Positions 24,817 to 37,213 of a DNA stretch of 64,000 bases are shown piece by piece (within the stretch, counting starts at the first letter, position 1; each line of letters starts with the position of its first letter). The notes beneath the pieces are model-generated. The model was not told the DNA's origin and did not search any database. It saw only the letters and a list, made by a program, of their open reading frames with translations. Position numbers and translations under genes: made by a program. Source of the stretch: Coprinellus micaceus (Eukaryota > Basidiomycota > Agaricomycetes > Agaricales > Psathyrellaceae); contig OX596345.1 of assembly GCA_951394405.1 (NCBI GenBank), positions 1,674,001-1,738,000 on the forward strand, read 5' to 3'.

Positions 24817-24993
24817 GGTGGGCGTCGTCGAGGTCGTCTTTGACGTCGTTCCACGCGACGAGAGACAGCGCGTTAAAGTTGTTTGGCGCCTGTTTACGCG
24901 TATGCTCCCGACGCGTCAGTGCCAAACAGCTCGATTTGTCTTCGGCGCTTATTGGGTGACACTGCTGTCACTGGCAAGTCAAACACACACAAC
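24817..24993. promoter_or_regulatory. divergent MSH6 / EFM7 promoter with two ACGCGT boxes
   Basis: Only 177 bp separate the two start codons. ACGCGT, the MluI cell-cycle box bound by MBF-type factors (Mbp1/Swi6, Res/Cdc10), occurs at 24896-24901 and 24911-24916, 15 bp apart. A related ACGCGA lies near 24852. In yeasts such boxes drive G1/S transcription of repair and replication genes, including MSH6. Its action here is inferred. Confidence 0.6.
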
Positions 24994-25992
24994 ATGACTG
25001 ACTCGGACACGGGCGACTACGAAGACATCCTGGGCGACTCTCTTGAATTTCTGGGTGGGAAACGAGTCGTAGACGACGACCAGATCACGTATGGCCCGCT
25101 CGTCCTGAGCGTCGCTCCCAAGGTTCGGTCGGCGTCTTTTCATCAAGGGCAGTTGCTGAGCTGAAGAGGATCCCGTAGCATGGCAAAGTGCGTGGCAAGC
25201 GCATGTAGTCACCGTCCAATTAGCTTACAGGGGATAAGGCCATATCTCTCCTCGCCGATCACCTCTTTTCGCCCTCGATATTCCTTGCAGAGCGGATAGA
25301 GCGTGGCTTGTTGGAGTGTGAAGGAAAGACAGGTCAGTCTGGTCAATCGAAATGAATGGGTTCGCTCTAACTCCACTGAAGTTGTCGAGCTTGGAGCTGG
25401 CGCTGCCCTTCCCTCCCTTCTGCTCTCGACCCTGCCGAATCCTCCCAGCCTGCTCGTGGTTACCGATCACCCAGATGAAGTCATCTTCGACAATCTGAAG
25501 AGGAGCGTCATGAGAAACGAAGGGGTCGTCGATCCCAAGTGCCGTGTCGTGGCGAAGGGATATGATTGGGGTACAAATCCTTCGACCTTGCTGTTTGTCT
25601 CCTTCTTATGATCCCAGCGACTTCGCATGAGCTCATGGAATTCCAGGACTTTGCTTCCCGCCGATGATCAGAAGGGCTACGAAGTTATGATTCTATCTGA
25701 CCTGCTGCACTTCGACAATTGTCACGACCTCCTCGTTACCTCCATTACGACCCTCCTCAAAAGGTCACAAGGCTCCCGCGTCCACGTCTCGGCTGGCGTC
25801 TACACCAAACCGCAGGTTTGCGACTCCTTCGTGGAGAAAGCCAAAAAGGCAGGTTTAGACATCGAAGAGATCCACACGGATCTATCCGAACCCTGGTTGG
25901 GTAAGCTACCAGTTGGTGGTTTGGACGCCACAGACCTTGCCCTCAGAAAGGCAAATTGCCGGTACTGGGTAGCACGGTGGTCAGCCTCATGA
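24994..25992 (+). CDS. EFM7: Efm7/Nnt1-type protein methyltransferase
   Basis: This SAM-dependent methyltransferase resembles the Efm7 family, which methylates the N-terminus and Lys3 of elongation factor eEF1A. Proposed exons are 24994-25122, 25179-25191, 25231-25332, 25382-25592 and 25647-25992, giving 266 residues, a normal family length. Visible features are an acidic N-terminus, LLADHLFSPSIFLAERIE and the SAM-binding motif I VELGAGAALPSLL. Next are VVTDHPDE (acidic end of strand 2), the ILSDLLHF post-motif, and a basic C-terminus. The second exon is uncertain: only a 13-nt exon with a GTGGCA donor restores frame between exons 1 and 3, while the better GTGCGT donor four bases earlier breaks it. 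The gene shares a promoter with MSH6. Confidence 0.78.
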
Positions 25993-27086
25993 TCCCTCGA
26001 AAGGTTAGTCGCCCTGAAATGTTTCTACCCCTCCCCATCGTCCCTGTGTCCCCGTGCAAACCGTAAAACCGGGGCGACCATATCGGTGCCGGCCTATTTT
26101 GCATCCATGTGTAGGAGGGGCTCCAATGTTCTAGCTGTTTAATCTCTTCGACGCCGTAATTTTGTGACACCGGTAGAACGGTGCGACACAGCATAGCCAG
26201 CTCGCCCATGTTGCACCAGGACTTCTCCGCCTTGGTAGGGTCCCCTGATCTTCTTTGGTCGGCGGGAGCTCCCTTCCTCAACAGAAAACAAGAAGCGCGG
26301 GCAACCAAATGGCGTACAGGACGACAGTCAAGCTTGGTTCGTCTCGGCATCAGTTAAGAACAGCAGCAGCCCCGATGTGATGCTGAAGGCTCTCCCTGCC
26401 TTCGATGCAGGTAACGCTTGCAATTGCTCGTGATCGAAGCGCCCGCACGAATCCCAATTACCTCGCTGGCTCTTTGCAGTTCTGAGCGGAGTCAGGGCAA
26501 CTCTTATGACATGGACTGGAGGTGTCGCCCAGAAGGCATCTCGAATCACCAAATTCTTTGATTCTCCAACTGACAGAAGGTCGAGGGCTCGGCATACGAG
26601 AGGTTCCTTCCGTCCAGATTTACCTTTTTGTTCTGTTTAGATTTACCTTTTTGCTTAACCTATTACGGCTTCTTTTTCTGTTAACAGATCGCTAACACTC
26701 CATCGGTTTGCAGGCTCAAGGATCTTGGGCGAAGGGGACAACAGATCTATGTTCGCGAACAACAGTGGTATAGACAGGATTACTAGCAAGTACTACAACG
26801 ACGGTGACCAGTAGCGACAAAGCACAGAAGAATGTATATATGGGTTGGGTTGGGTTACGAGAGCATCAAGCGCCGACAGTGTCCTGTATCAGACCGGAGA
26901 GCATAGGGAGGTGACAACACGAAAGGGAAGCATACAAAAGCCATACAAAAGCAGAAAGCACAACATGGACAAGTAAGGCGGGTTTTCGACATGGGTATCT
27001 ATCCTTACGGCTATTTGAGATATTTGAGATGGAAAATTCTAAGGTTCGACAGTTCGACGTCGCCTCGACCCGGACGCCGATATTCG
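25993..27086. other. intergenic, no gene seen
   Basis: Lies between two convergent genes. It holds short motif-free frames on both strands and a duplicated AGATTTACCTTTTTG word near 26617-26655. No coding or RNA gene is supportable. Confidence 0.5.
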
Positions 27087-29697
27087 TCAAGCAGATGCCA
27101 AAAGATGCGCGTGGTGCCCTGCGTTCATCCCGTTTGCAACACGGCGGGCGTACAGGCTACTGGCGCCGATGCTCATCCCCGACGACGCAAAGATACCCCC
27201 GAATCCGAGATCCATACTGCGGGACAATGGCGACGGCGTCGAAGATGAGATGGACAGGCTCCCCATGGCGGCACTACCAACGAGGTTTAGGGAGCCCATG
27301 GTAAAATCCGGCATGCTCATGCTCCTGAGGGCGCTGGTCTGGGCATATGGCCCGAGGGAGATGGCCGAATGGTCGATGCTCGGTGAAGCGGCGTAGGAAG
27401 AAACCCCGTTCATCGTACGGCAGGGGTTCGAGAGGCAGGGCGAGAAGGGGCAGATGCAGCCTTGGTGGCTCGAGGTAGAATTACCGGTGGTCGAGGTCTG
27501 GGGCATAGAGTAGACGGAGGAGTAGCTTGACGCCCGAGATGGCCCATTCGGTAGGATTGCATTCGCGGACGGAGAACCGTTGGCACCGGCTGTGCCCCCC
27601 ATGCCCATAAGTGATGGCATAGAAATGCCGCCCAAAGAAGGAGGAAGCATGGAACCGTTAGCACCGTCCAGAGCTTCAGGACCGCTGTCTCGTTCCTCCT
27701 CCAGCCCATCACCACTGCGATCATCGTGATCTCGGTCACTCCCGTCTCCTTCATCTTCCCCTTCCTCGCTCTCAGTCTCCTCCTCTGACACTTCACCTGT
27801 CACCTCGTCGACGGGCTTGAGTTTAGCCGCATTGGTGCGAGAGGTGAGGGAAGGGGGCATCCACCGAAGCTTGAAAAATGGGGTGCGCCCAAGTTTGGCC
27901 TTCGACTCCCCATCAACCATGGCAGTGCCATCCGTCACAAACGAGCCATCTGCACCGAGACCCATACCAGCTGACCCCACCGGCGCAGGCGCAATGACAG
28001 GAGGGCTGAAGCCAACGACATATGTCCCTTCTCCATTGTTGTTGGAGGCGTTGGAAGGAGGAGGGACAATGCCGTGCGTGCGAAGATGACGTTTGGCGTT
28101 GGATCGCACACCAAAGGTGCGGGTGCAACCTGGGAACCCGCATGGGTAAGCTGTACGATAAATTAGAGGTCGTGAGTAAGGAGGAGATAGAAGAAATATT
28201 TAAATTGAAAGAGACCGTACGTCGGGCATTGTTGTGCGTGTTCATGTGTGTCCTCAGGCCGCTGGGCCTGTGGAGGGGGGGAGAGCAAAGATAAGTAATG
28301 TTATCGCGAGATGACGGTAGCACCGGGCTATTGTCGTACCTGGGGAACTTCTTGGAGCATATTTCGCAAGTGTGCATCTTGCTCTTCTTTTTCTTCTTCG
28401 CCGGGGGTTGTACGTGACCGTCAGGCCCGTGGTCCGAAGATTCCTGCACGGCAGAACGGGTGCTCGAGGGCGTAATCAGAGCCTCCTTCCGCCGCAAGGA
28501 CGACAGCGGGTTTTGTCCATCTTGGCTGGCCCTCAGCGATCCCATAACAATATCGGCGTCGCCACCAGACAGAGGAGGCGGGACGTTAGGGTTTGCTTCC
28601 GCTTTGCTTCCGGGATCGGCAGTGGGGATGTCCAAAGGCGGCGTTACAGATGGCGAAGTTGATGTTCCTCGAACTGAGCCATATGGTGCAAGGTGGGACA
28701 GTCCAACGGTCGAAGCGCCAGACGGAGCCAACAAGCGCCCGCCATCACCGCCTCCCAACAGCCCGGCAGAGTGCGTCGGGGTGGTGGCGGAGGACGGAGG
28801 CAGCGAAGAGGAATAAGCACGTTGACGCAGAACGTCGCTTATAGCCTCATGGCTATGTACGCTATTCCAGTTGACTGGTGCGTTAGTACTCATGGGAATG
28901 GAGGGGCTCATCGAAGGAGTTCCATTGGGGGTGTGCATGGTATGCAGATGGCGACGATGCTGTGGATGCGTCAGGGTCGAGTCAGCATACGCAAAGTTCA
29001 CCTCGGGAGATGAGGGTGGGATGTCGAACCCCGGCCCGTTAGTGAGCTTGGGAGGATGAACCTTGGGGAAAAGAGACAAGGGAGGGGTATTCGATGACGG
29101 TTTTCGGGGGTACGATGTCATGGGATGAGGGGGTGGGGACATTGCAGGGGAATAGAGGGGAACTGTGTTGGTAGAAGGCGTTGATGAATGCGAATGAACG
29201 TGGGTATTTGAGGGGTGTGACCGACTAATTGGGGTTCCCGAGAGCGATGGTGGCGACGGAGGGGTGCGATGATCACTAATAGAGGTGTTCCTTAGGGAAG
29301 AAGCTCCGTAGTGGTCGAACATACTGCCATTCCCAGAAGCACCGGAGACCTGTGGAGTATCGAAATCGAAAGTAGTCTCATAGTGGTTTGCGTCGAAGTT
29401 CGAGAGATGGTTCACACTGCCGGCATCCTGTGCGGGCCCAAGGGAGGTGGTCGTGTTGGTGCCAGTGCGCTGCGAAGACTCTGGGAAGATGGTGCTGGGG
29501 TAGGACCCCTGTCCAGCATCGTACAGATTAGGACTTTGGCGGAAACCCGTGATGTATGGACTTGACTGGTAGCCACTGGGGTTTTCATACCCCGAGCCAT
29601 CCGACGCGTAGGTGGCCCGCGACATGCTCTCCGACAGGTGAGCATTTGGGCCAACCTGAACCCCATAATGACCGTGTCCGTACAGCTCGCTGTCCAT
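27087..29697 (-). CDS. C2H2 zinc-finger transcription factor
   Basis: Exons 28340-29697, 28221-28267 and 27087-28150 (introns of 72 and 70 nt) encode 822 residues. Residues 1-430 are Ser/Pro/Thr-rich and probably disordered. A basic KKKKKSK patch (about 433-440) precedes two fingers. Finger 1 uses C444, C447, H460 and H464 (CEIC...HMNTH). Finger 2 uses C472, C477, H490 and H494 (CGFPGC...HLRTH). The finger pair is split by both introns, so the middle exon of 47 nt encodes only the end of finger 1 and the linker. An acidic stretch follows near 560-610 and a Ser/Gly-rich tail ends the protein. It is very likely nuclear and DNA-binding. I cannot assign an ortholog or target genes. The start is the first ATG of the long frame. 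Confidence 0.9.
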
Positions 29698-30999
29698 GAA
29701 GAGACTAGAAGAGCTATCAGGGCGACTGGGTCTTGCACGGGGAGTTAGGCCTGCGCAATCAATTGGCCACGAGACTCTGTAGTTTCAATAAAGGGCCGTG
29801 AGCTGTCGTGGATACTCGTGCACGGCTACTAAAAGCACACCTTCAAGGGCGCGCCTACGCGAGCCTAGTCTCAAGTCTCGAGTGACCACTATACAGAAGG
29901 TGTTAGTAATGACTATCGATCGCGAACCACGAGGACCGCGTACCAGATGGCTTGGCAAAAGCTGCCTCGTTGCAAGGACAGCGAAGAGGGAGCTGCGACA
30001 CGGTGCGCGTTGTGTAGCTCGAGGAGACGCGACGGATTGGTGGCAAGCAGACAGGAAGGATCGTGGGGGTTCAGGAAGGCGAACCAGACGGACTTATATC
30101 ACAACCGGGGAAGACAGCAGGCGACTCCACCAAAATCTGAACACGGCAAGGCACAAGCTCAGGCGAAATAACCATCAAGCAAACAGGCAATGCCCGAAGC
30201 AAATATATTACATCACCCTGTTGATTAATTGATATTCAAGATTCACAGTAGCAAATCGAGATCTCCCCCATAAGGTTGCTGTCAAGCCTGCGCAAGAAAG
30301 AACCCAAAATCCTCTCAACCCTGTCTGGGACGTCGAGGTATGTCATGGCACTAGAGCATATGTTTTCTAGCGTAACTTCAACGTTTCGACCCCTTTCCTG
30401 GAATTCTTGCCTCGCCGTGATGCGCACCGCCTTCTTGAATCTCTGGACTTTGCTTCCGTGAGACCGTCATGACAAAATTGCGGATCCAGAGACCCAGAAT
30501 GAGCGCCAAATGAAGAGGACCTTTTAGACCAATTGAATCGGCGAAGACCAAGGGCGGAGAGGTCATTTGTTGGGGGGTCAAGCCCGCAAGTTCACTCCGC
30601 TTGATAAGCCAGCCCGGCGGATCATTTGCCACGGATATGGGCGCCAACGGGTCCCACAAGCTGCTTTTAACTTCCACCCTCTTGGCGCAGCCCGACGGCC
30701 CCGAGTTCATTCAACTTCACCCAGTAAGGAAAACGGGAGCCTTGAAGAGAGGACAAACTTCTAACGGCTTCATTAGCAGTAGATCTCGCGGCCTCAAACA
30801 CCGTACCGCCTTCCAAATTTACCTGCGGTCCGTTGGCTAAGACTTAGCTATCATATCAGACACAGGGCTTCGCGTTTTACTTTCACGTTTTGAGGTGAAG
30901 TTAGCTTGGTAGCCCGATATCACTGGGCGTTCCTCTGAAAGCGGTTAAGCCAACCTTCCAGAGTCCCGTTCCGGATTTGTCGATCCCGTCTGCACCCGA
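29698..30999. other. intergenic, no intact gene
   Basis: Upstream of both flanking genes. On the minus strand from about 30850 to 30232 there are readable stretches (for example NLEGGTVFEAARST and FPYWVKLNELGAVGL) broken by stops and frame changes. I do not recognise them. This could be a decayed gene or chance. Confidence 0.4.
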
Positions 31000-32259
31000 A
31001 TGGCGACTATTCAACAGCTCGTACCGCAGCAGAAACGACTCTTGCGCAAGACAGTCACCGCTGGGCTCGGTTTGATTTCATCTCATGGCATCGAGGCACA
31101 ATGTTTGTATTCTATCGTTCATCTCATCACCATACATTGATATTTTCTGACATCTCTAGCTCATAACATTGCTGAACAAATTCAGGCCTTGCCCGTGTTC
31201 GAGTCCTCGAAAGGCGTTTGCTGCTATCTCAGCATGCCATCGGGGGAGGTCTCAACAGCGTCTATCGTTTCAGGCATTCTGAAGTCAGGTACGCGTAACC
31301 CGGTCGCACGGATGACAACCAAAAAATAATAACCCGTGTCTCGTAGAAAAACGGTTATTTGTTCCCAAGATGCTGAGTAAGAAGGAAGGTATCATGGACT
31401 GCTTTGAGATCTATGGCGAAGAAGACCTAGCATCCCTTCCGAGCGGCCAGTGGGGGATCAAGGAGCCTGAAACTTCTCGGAATGGTACACCTAGGACGCA
31501 CGGTGAGATTGCGCTTGACTTGTCCAGCCAATTGCACTCGGCTTGAACTCCTTGATCACGTAGCTCTACAAGAGAATGCTGAACTATTGGATCTGATCTT
31601 ACTTCCTGGTGAGCCACTTCTTGGACGCGATTGCCCTCCCGGTATCATCGACCCTGCGCTGACCCTCTCATCCAGCGGTCGCGTACGACCGCTCTTTTTC
31701 CAGATTGGGGCATGGAAAGGGCTACTATGATAGGTTCATAACCAGTTATTCAGCCAATGGCCGTCGCCGACCCTTGCTAGGTGAGTTGACACTCTTACTT
31801 CCCCCCTCCGTACTCACGGACTCGTCTTGTGATTCGCATACTGACTCTCCCTCTCACATTTTGGGCTCGTCCTCTAACTAACTCCTAAATCCGCGCACTC
31901 CTCTCTTCGTCTGATTGGTTGGTCGTCGACCAATCATCGTTATGCCTGGGTTTTTTATGCCTGTCCTCGCTGCGCAACCGGCCTGTCTATTCCACTGATC
32001 TTTTCACAACCGCGACACCATCGCATCCCTCACGTCTCGTCTGTACGAACGCGGGGCATTTTCCGATCAATCCTGACCACATTGCCGCGTTAATGTGTAC
32101 TCTCTGGTAGTGGGTTTGTCGCTCCGTGAGCAGCTTCTCGGAAGTGGAGTAATCCCCATGTCCGACCACGATTGGCGGATGGACATGATAATAACCCCGG
32201 ACGAGGTTCTCATCAGAGGTGGTCCAGACGTCAAAGGGCACGAAAGCTCTTCTTCTTGA
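31000..32259 (+). CDS. FAU1: 5-formyltetrahydrofolate cyclo-ligase
   Basis: This ATP-dependent enzyme converts 5-formyl-THF to 5,10-methenyl-THF in folate one-carbon metabolism. Six exons (31000-31102, 31160-31288, 31347-31502, 31564-31608, 31676-31780, 32111-32259) give 228 residues, the normal length. Visible features are the basic N-terminus QQKRLLRKTVTAGL, YLSMPSGEVSTASI near 60-75, and a KRLFVPKM strand. The substrate and nucleotide loop RLGHGKGYYDRF is complete and follows PAVAYDRSFS. The C-terminal SLREQLL, IPMSDHDWRMDMIITPDEV ends the fold. The last intron is 330 nt, about five times the local norm. Nothing of the enzyme is missing around it. Confidence 0.93.
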
Positions 32260-35200
32260 CGAACCAAGATTGGACGACAAATACTGTACGTGTACGTGCG
32301 CTTCCGGTTCCCTTGTCAATTGCAGACAGACAGCATCTGACTTTCTGTGAAAACGATACGGCAGGCTATGATACTCCTGAGCCCGTCCGGGATGTGGACA
32401 AAGTGATTCAATGACGAAGGGATTTGCGGTGACTCCGCAACGGGTGGGTTTTACCCTCGCACGACGTACGTACGTGACCTCCGTTCTTTTGACGACTCCG
32501 ATTGGTGAACATTGCCAAGCGTCCCCGCGCGAGGGCCATTGGGAGCGGTCCACCTATTTCAACAAGTGGATCCAAAAGCCCGTTATTCCTTCCTTAATTA
32601 AATCGGTCTGATGGAGTAATTGTTACATTCCAGACGATTTCGGAGACCTCGGAATGGGGACCGGAACTTCTGACAGATGGACTCATGCCCAACAGACAAC
32701 ACAGCGCTATCTTGGGTGGTGTGGACACTGCTCATAAGGTCATTTCCGCCTGTCACTCGTGCCCCATTCACCTGGGTTTCCGAGAATTCCCTTGGCTATG
32801 ACGGCAGCAAACCTTTTACTTCACGTTAACCTCAGCACAACGATCTGCTGCGTATGCGCACGACGTGAAGAGGCCTACCTGAGGGCATGCATCGTCCTTT
32901 TGATCCCACCACCAGCGCGCATCCGCCACCAACAAGCTTCCGTGACGCGTTTCACCGTCGAGACCTTTCCTAGGTAAGGCGGAATCTCTCAGGTGGCGCT
33001 CGATAAGATTGGGTATTTGGGTTTAAACCTGACCGATAAGGGGGTTCGAGAGATGGTGCTAGGTTACGACATCCTCATGCCCTTGCTATTCTCATCCTCA
33101 TTGCCGAGAGAAGCCTCGATGCTCCTCGACGTCCCAACTGTGGGCGAGAAGGGCGGATGGACCTCAAAACGAGGGTGTTTTATCTTGTGACCATCCTCGA
33201 TGCCGTGCTCTATCCAGGGTAACCATACAGAAGCATCGGGCGATCATACCCGTTCCGCCATGTCCCATATTCTATCTTAGAGCCCAAGGGTAGCTCGTCG
33301 ACAGTCCCAGAGGCATCTTAGAGGGTTTCTTGGGATTCGAACGTTCGTAAGCCATGGTAGGCAGTCACGGAACGGCTATGCGGGCGGTGTAATTTTACGA
33401 AACACGGCCGTTTCCTTAATGGGACCTTGTGCCGCAATATAAAGAAAGAAAGAATAAAGAAAGAAAGGCTGCATTGCAGCTCTCACTCGGAAGTCGGACA
33501 GGATTTATGCCGGCGCCTGACGCGTTGACACCCTTGGTCATGTGGTTCCTTATCAGAGCCTGAGCTCTCCATTCCGGCTTTTTTTGTGTCGTGCACGCCC
33601 TTCCTCTGGATAGATTGCGCCAAACAAAGTAAGAAGCTTTGGGTTGCTTTGAGTTTTCCAGAACGAGCCATCACGGAGCCGCGGAGTGCCTCACACAGTC
33701 GAAACCATCCGACTGTACCACCAAGCTACGAGCCCCTCCTGAGGTTTATCCTGAGGTGCAGGTATTCTCGTCCGCCTCGTGTACCTTTTAGTGACTCTAT
33801 CGAGGGCGCTCCACGAGGGTCGTTCCCTCGTGGGTTCCATCGACAGCAGTGGGGCGGGAATAACCACAAATCATTTAAGCAATAAACTAAATATGTACAT
33901 GCTTCTTAAGACACCTTGATTAATGCCTCGATCCACATCCTTTTCCGGGAAAAGACCATTGGCCAGCGCCGGAAGGTCACTGCGCCTGGGGAGCGTTGGA
34001 GAATTACTGGCCAATCGAAGTTTGCATCGCGAAACCCTCATGTTCGAGTGCAGTTCCCCGGGTCTAACCTCTTTCAGGCTGCCGTTCGTGATTGGCTTAT
34101 CGCAAGTATTTAGTTCTAGACGCCTTGCGTTTTGGGTGTTGAGGAACGATGTGGCCTACTTTAGAAGTCGAAGCTGGATAGAGTTCTGCGCTCCATGAGA
34201 TATGGTGCTGCTAAGTCTTGTCAGGGTTCCCTGTGTATCCCAACGCCGTTGTCCGTTTGCCATTTCGAATCGCTACTTTGTCCGTTCGCAGTGCTATGTT
34301 CCGCCCCTTAGGCGCCGCGTGCCGTACGCTTCTCCGATGTGTATCATTGGCTAGAACGAAGGCACGCCTCACAGAAGAGAAGGTGCCACCTTCTAACAAT
34401 ATCTCCGAAGAGAATATTCATCGTAGAGTTCAGTCAGTTGCCCCTGGCCAGTGATTTAACATAATCCGTCTCGCCTCCTGCGCAAGCCAGTTCGAACCCG
34501 ATCATCTCGGCAAAAGCCACTAGAAACACAATCCTTTCGAGCTAAACTTGTTGCGGACATGTCCTCATTATCCTCGAGCCATTTCATTTAGTCCTTCCAA
34601 GTGCGAATTCGACTTTGCAATGCCGTCGGAAGGCGACCTTGGCCAACACACCTAATCCGAACGGAAATACACTTTACTCTCGCTGAGCGGCGCACATTGA
34701 CACCCATGCTGCTGCTATGCCGGTCACCTAATAACGATACGAGAACAGAGTGTCCTCTAAACACCACTCTGCGACATTCTCGCGATCCAAGCACAACACC
34801 GGGTTCCAAGGGCAGGCTAGATCGGAACGGAGAAATGTCCATGTCAGCTGCCCCCTAATCTCTAAGCAACGGTAATGAATCTGAAAGGCCCTAAACCCGT
34901 TTCTCCACCCTCCGTGACTAACAGCTTTGGATATACTAGGCGGGTTCGTATCACGAGGCGTACTAGCTGGATGATGCGCTCTCACCAAACACTCGTTATC
35001 GAGTCTCGACTCCGCCCAATGCTAAGTGGTGTTATTCGGCACACCGACAACACCATGGACCTTACAGGGCATCCCAATCGTATATGCATTTCATAGTTCA
35101 TTACATGAGCCAAAAATCCGGCGTGGGCAGCGCTTGGGCAAGGCTCGCGGACCAATCAGAGGAGATCGCGGGTCAAGCGCCCTCGAGCGCCTGTGCGTGA

Positions 35201-35897
35201 TCGAAACTTTAAGCGCGCGGATCAAAGCCGACGGCCCACGCGATATCGGGCTCAGGTCCCCGCCACCGCCACATTCGCGTGACCCATACCCGAGGCCGGG
35301 GACCTGACTTTCACGAGATCGCACTGGAAGCGCAACGAGCAGGGCGTCCCTGGACACTGGAAGGTCCCCTCTGGCTTCTATACAGCGAGGTCGGGCTCGA
35401 AACTGGGTCCAGACCACCACGTTGATTCCTTGAAGACCCAACTATATACCTGCTTCCATTCGAGTTAGACCTACAGCGAGAATTTACGTTGTCCTGTTTA
35501 CTCACAGTGAAGTAGGCGGAAGCGACCGTGGAGCGATCTTCGAATTTGTTTCCACCCATACCGCCACCACCCCTTTCCGGCGCTTCTTAGCCTTTGCCCT
35601 CCCAGAGGCTCCTCGGGTGCCTGGGACTGGCAGTTACCGGAGCTTGCTTGGCGAGCCAATCGTCGCCTTCTTTGACGTGAAGATCGGGGAGTGGATGGAC
35701 CAGTGGGTCGGGTATGTTCGTGAGGAAAGTTCGAAATGGAGGAAAAGCAAGGAATTCTATGCATATGCGGCTTCGGAGGAACGTCTAAGAATACAGGGGA
35801 CTTGGAGTATGGATACAGACACAGGGGTTACAACAAACACGACAGGACAAGTCCGAAAGATCGAAGGGTACAACAAGAGCAAGAGGCGTTTAGGGGT
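32260..35897. other. 3.6-kb gene desert
   Basis: No conserved coding frame on either strand. An AAAG-rich microsatellite lies at 33441-33468. Frames near 32.7-33.2 and 35.5-35.9 kb are open for 60-95 codons but lack motifs. A short minus-strand frame beginning at 35559, followed by a GTGAG donor, could be one exon of a small gene that I cannot complete. Confidence 0.45.
33441..33468. repeat. AAAG-rich microsatellite
   Basis: Imperfect run of AAAG/AATAAAG units over about 28 bases in otherwise mixed sequence. Confidence 0.85.
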
Positions 35898-37213
35898 TTA
35901 GAAAATGAAGCTATCGTCGTCGGAAGAGTCGTCTTCGAAGCGTGAGCAACCCTGCTTGGCAAAATCGCTTTCAAAAGGCGAAACGACGTTGGGGTTTGAG
36001 GGAGGGACTGGTCCTTTGGTGTTCACAAGAATCGAATCGACGATAATCTTGTTGATCCTGCGGCGCACGCTTAGTCTCGATACCGTGTGCAACGCAAAAT
36101 GCAGACTTACTCAGCGGGGTTGGTAACAGACCCAAAATGGGGAGCATCGGGGACGCATGAAAGTTTAACGTTCATTCCTGCACCTTGTAACCGATCCCGC
36201 AGTTCTTCGGTGAAGTGAATAGGGTATGCGATATCGGCACCGCAGTGAATCAAGGTGATTGGGCACTTAATCCTCTGGATGAGATCGACGGAGTGCGGCT
36301 TCCTGTCGCAGAAGAACTTGACCGAGACGGTGTGGAACTGTTCCAGCCGTTCGTGTGTCCAGTTACGAAGCGCGTCCGGGACCGTCATTTGGATCATTCT
36401 GGCTCAAGGCGTCAATTCGGCCGTAGCTGCCAGAGAGCTGGAACATACGCTTGGATTAAAGGCGTTTGTTGGCCGTTGAAGCCCAACTGGAGCGCCCCAC
36501 ACACGGCGTCAAGCAGGGCCTCGCTGTCTGGCATATCGACGTCGGCCTGACTTTCGGCCCAGCATTCGTAAATCTCATTTCTACCGTCGGCAACATCCTC
36601 TGGCTGAGTAATTGAAATTACGAATGAGTAAGCTCAACGTAACGCGTCTACCGAGGGGGGGGTGGGGCGACGTACCTCCTGGAGGGGTAGTGGAGAGATC
36701 ATGGACAACGAGAGGACTTTTTCTGGGTGTGCAACTGCCAGTTGCAGAGAAACGCAGGCGCCCATCGACAATCCAACCACATGGCATGCGGGCAGGCCAA
36801 GGGCTTCCTGGTAAAAGTGAAGTACACACTCAGTCAGCTTTGCAAACAATTTCGTAAGTTGGCCACAAACCATGAAATAGTAAACGTCTTCCGCAGCTTC
36901 GGTCCTCCTGAACCCTTCTGGGACGTCCCCGACCGTTTTCCCGTGAATCCGGGCGTCCACCGCGACGAGGTTGAAACGCCTCATGTTGGCGTCCGAGAAT
37001 TGGGCTACGACCATTCGAGTGAGTAGGTTGGGGTGAGAGGAGCGACTGTTGGCACTCACGGTGGTAGATCTGTTGTGCGACATAGACAGGGTGCAAGAAG
37101 AGGATTGTAGGGAGCGAGGGAAGGATTTCGGTTGCCGAGGCTTTCGACGGCGTCGAGATCGTGTAGTGAAACGAGGCAGGCCCATTAGGGGTGTTCGTCG
37201 AAATGTGGGGCAT
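35898..37213 (-). CDS. alpha/beta hydrolase
   Basis: Six exons (35898-36057, 36111-36398, 36449-36603, 36676-36807, 36871-37004, 37060-37213) encode 340 residues. The nucleophile elbow is GLSMG with Ser110 as predicted nucleophile. It is followed by ACVSLQLAVAHPEKVLSLSMISPLPL, the usual helix and strand. The Asp/Glu region appears as ITLIHCGADIAYP and the catalytic His as DAPHFGS near 285. The N-terminus has TILFLHPVYV and FNLVAVDARIHGKT, the typical strands before the oxyanion turn. An acidic tail (DDSSDDDSF) ends the chain. No signal peptide is seen, so it is probably cytosolic. The substrate cannot be named; enol-lactonase or esterase-like activity is a family-level guess. It lies upstream-to-downstream with the RAD51-like gene on the same strand, 716 bp apart. 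Confidence 0.88.

Noticed and set aside
33680..33740. tRNA-like stretch on the minus strand with a CAGTCG/CGACTG stem
   Set aside because: No complete cloverleaf: the T arm and acceptor stem do not pair and the loop is eight bases. Probably chance or a very old fragment.
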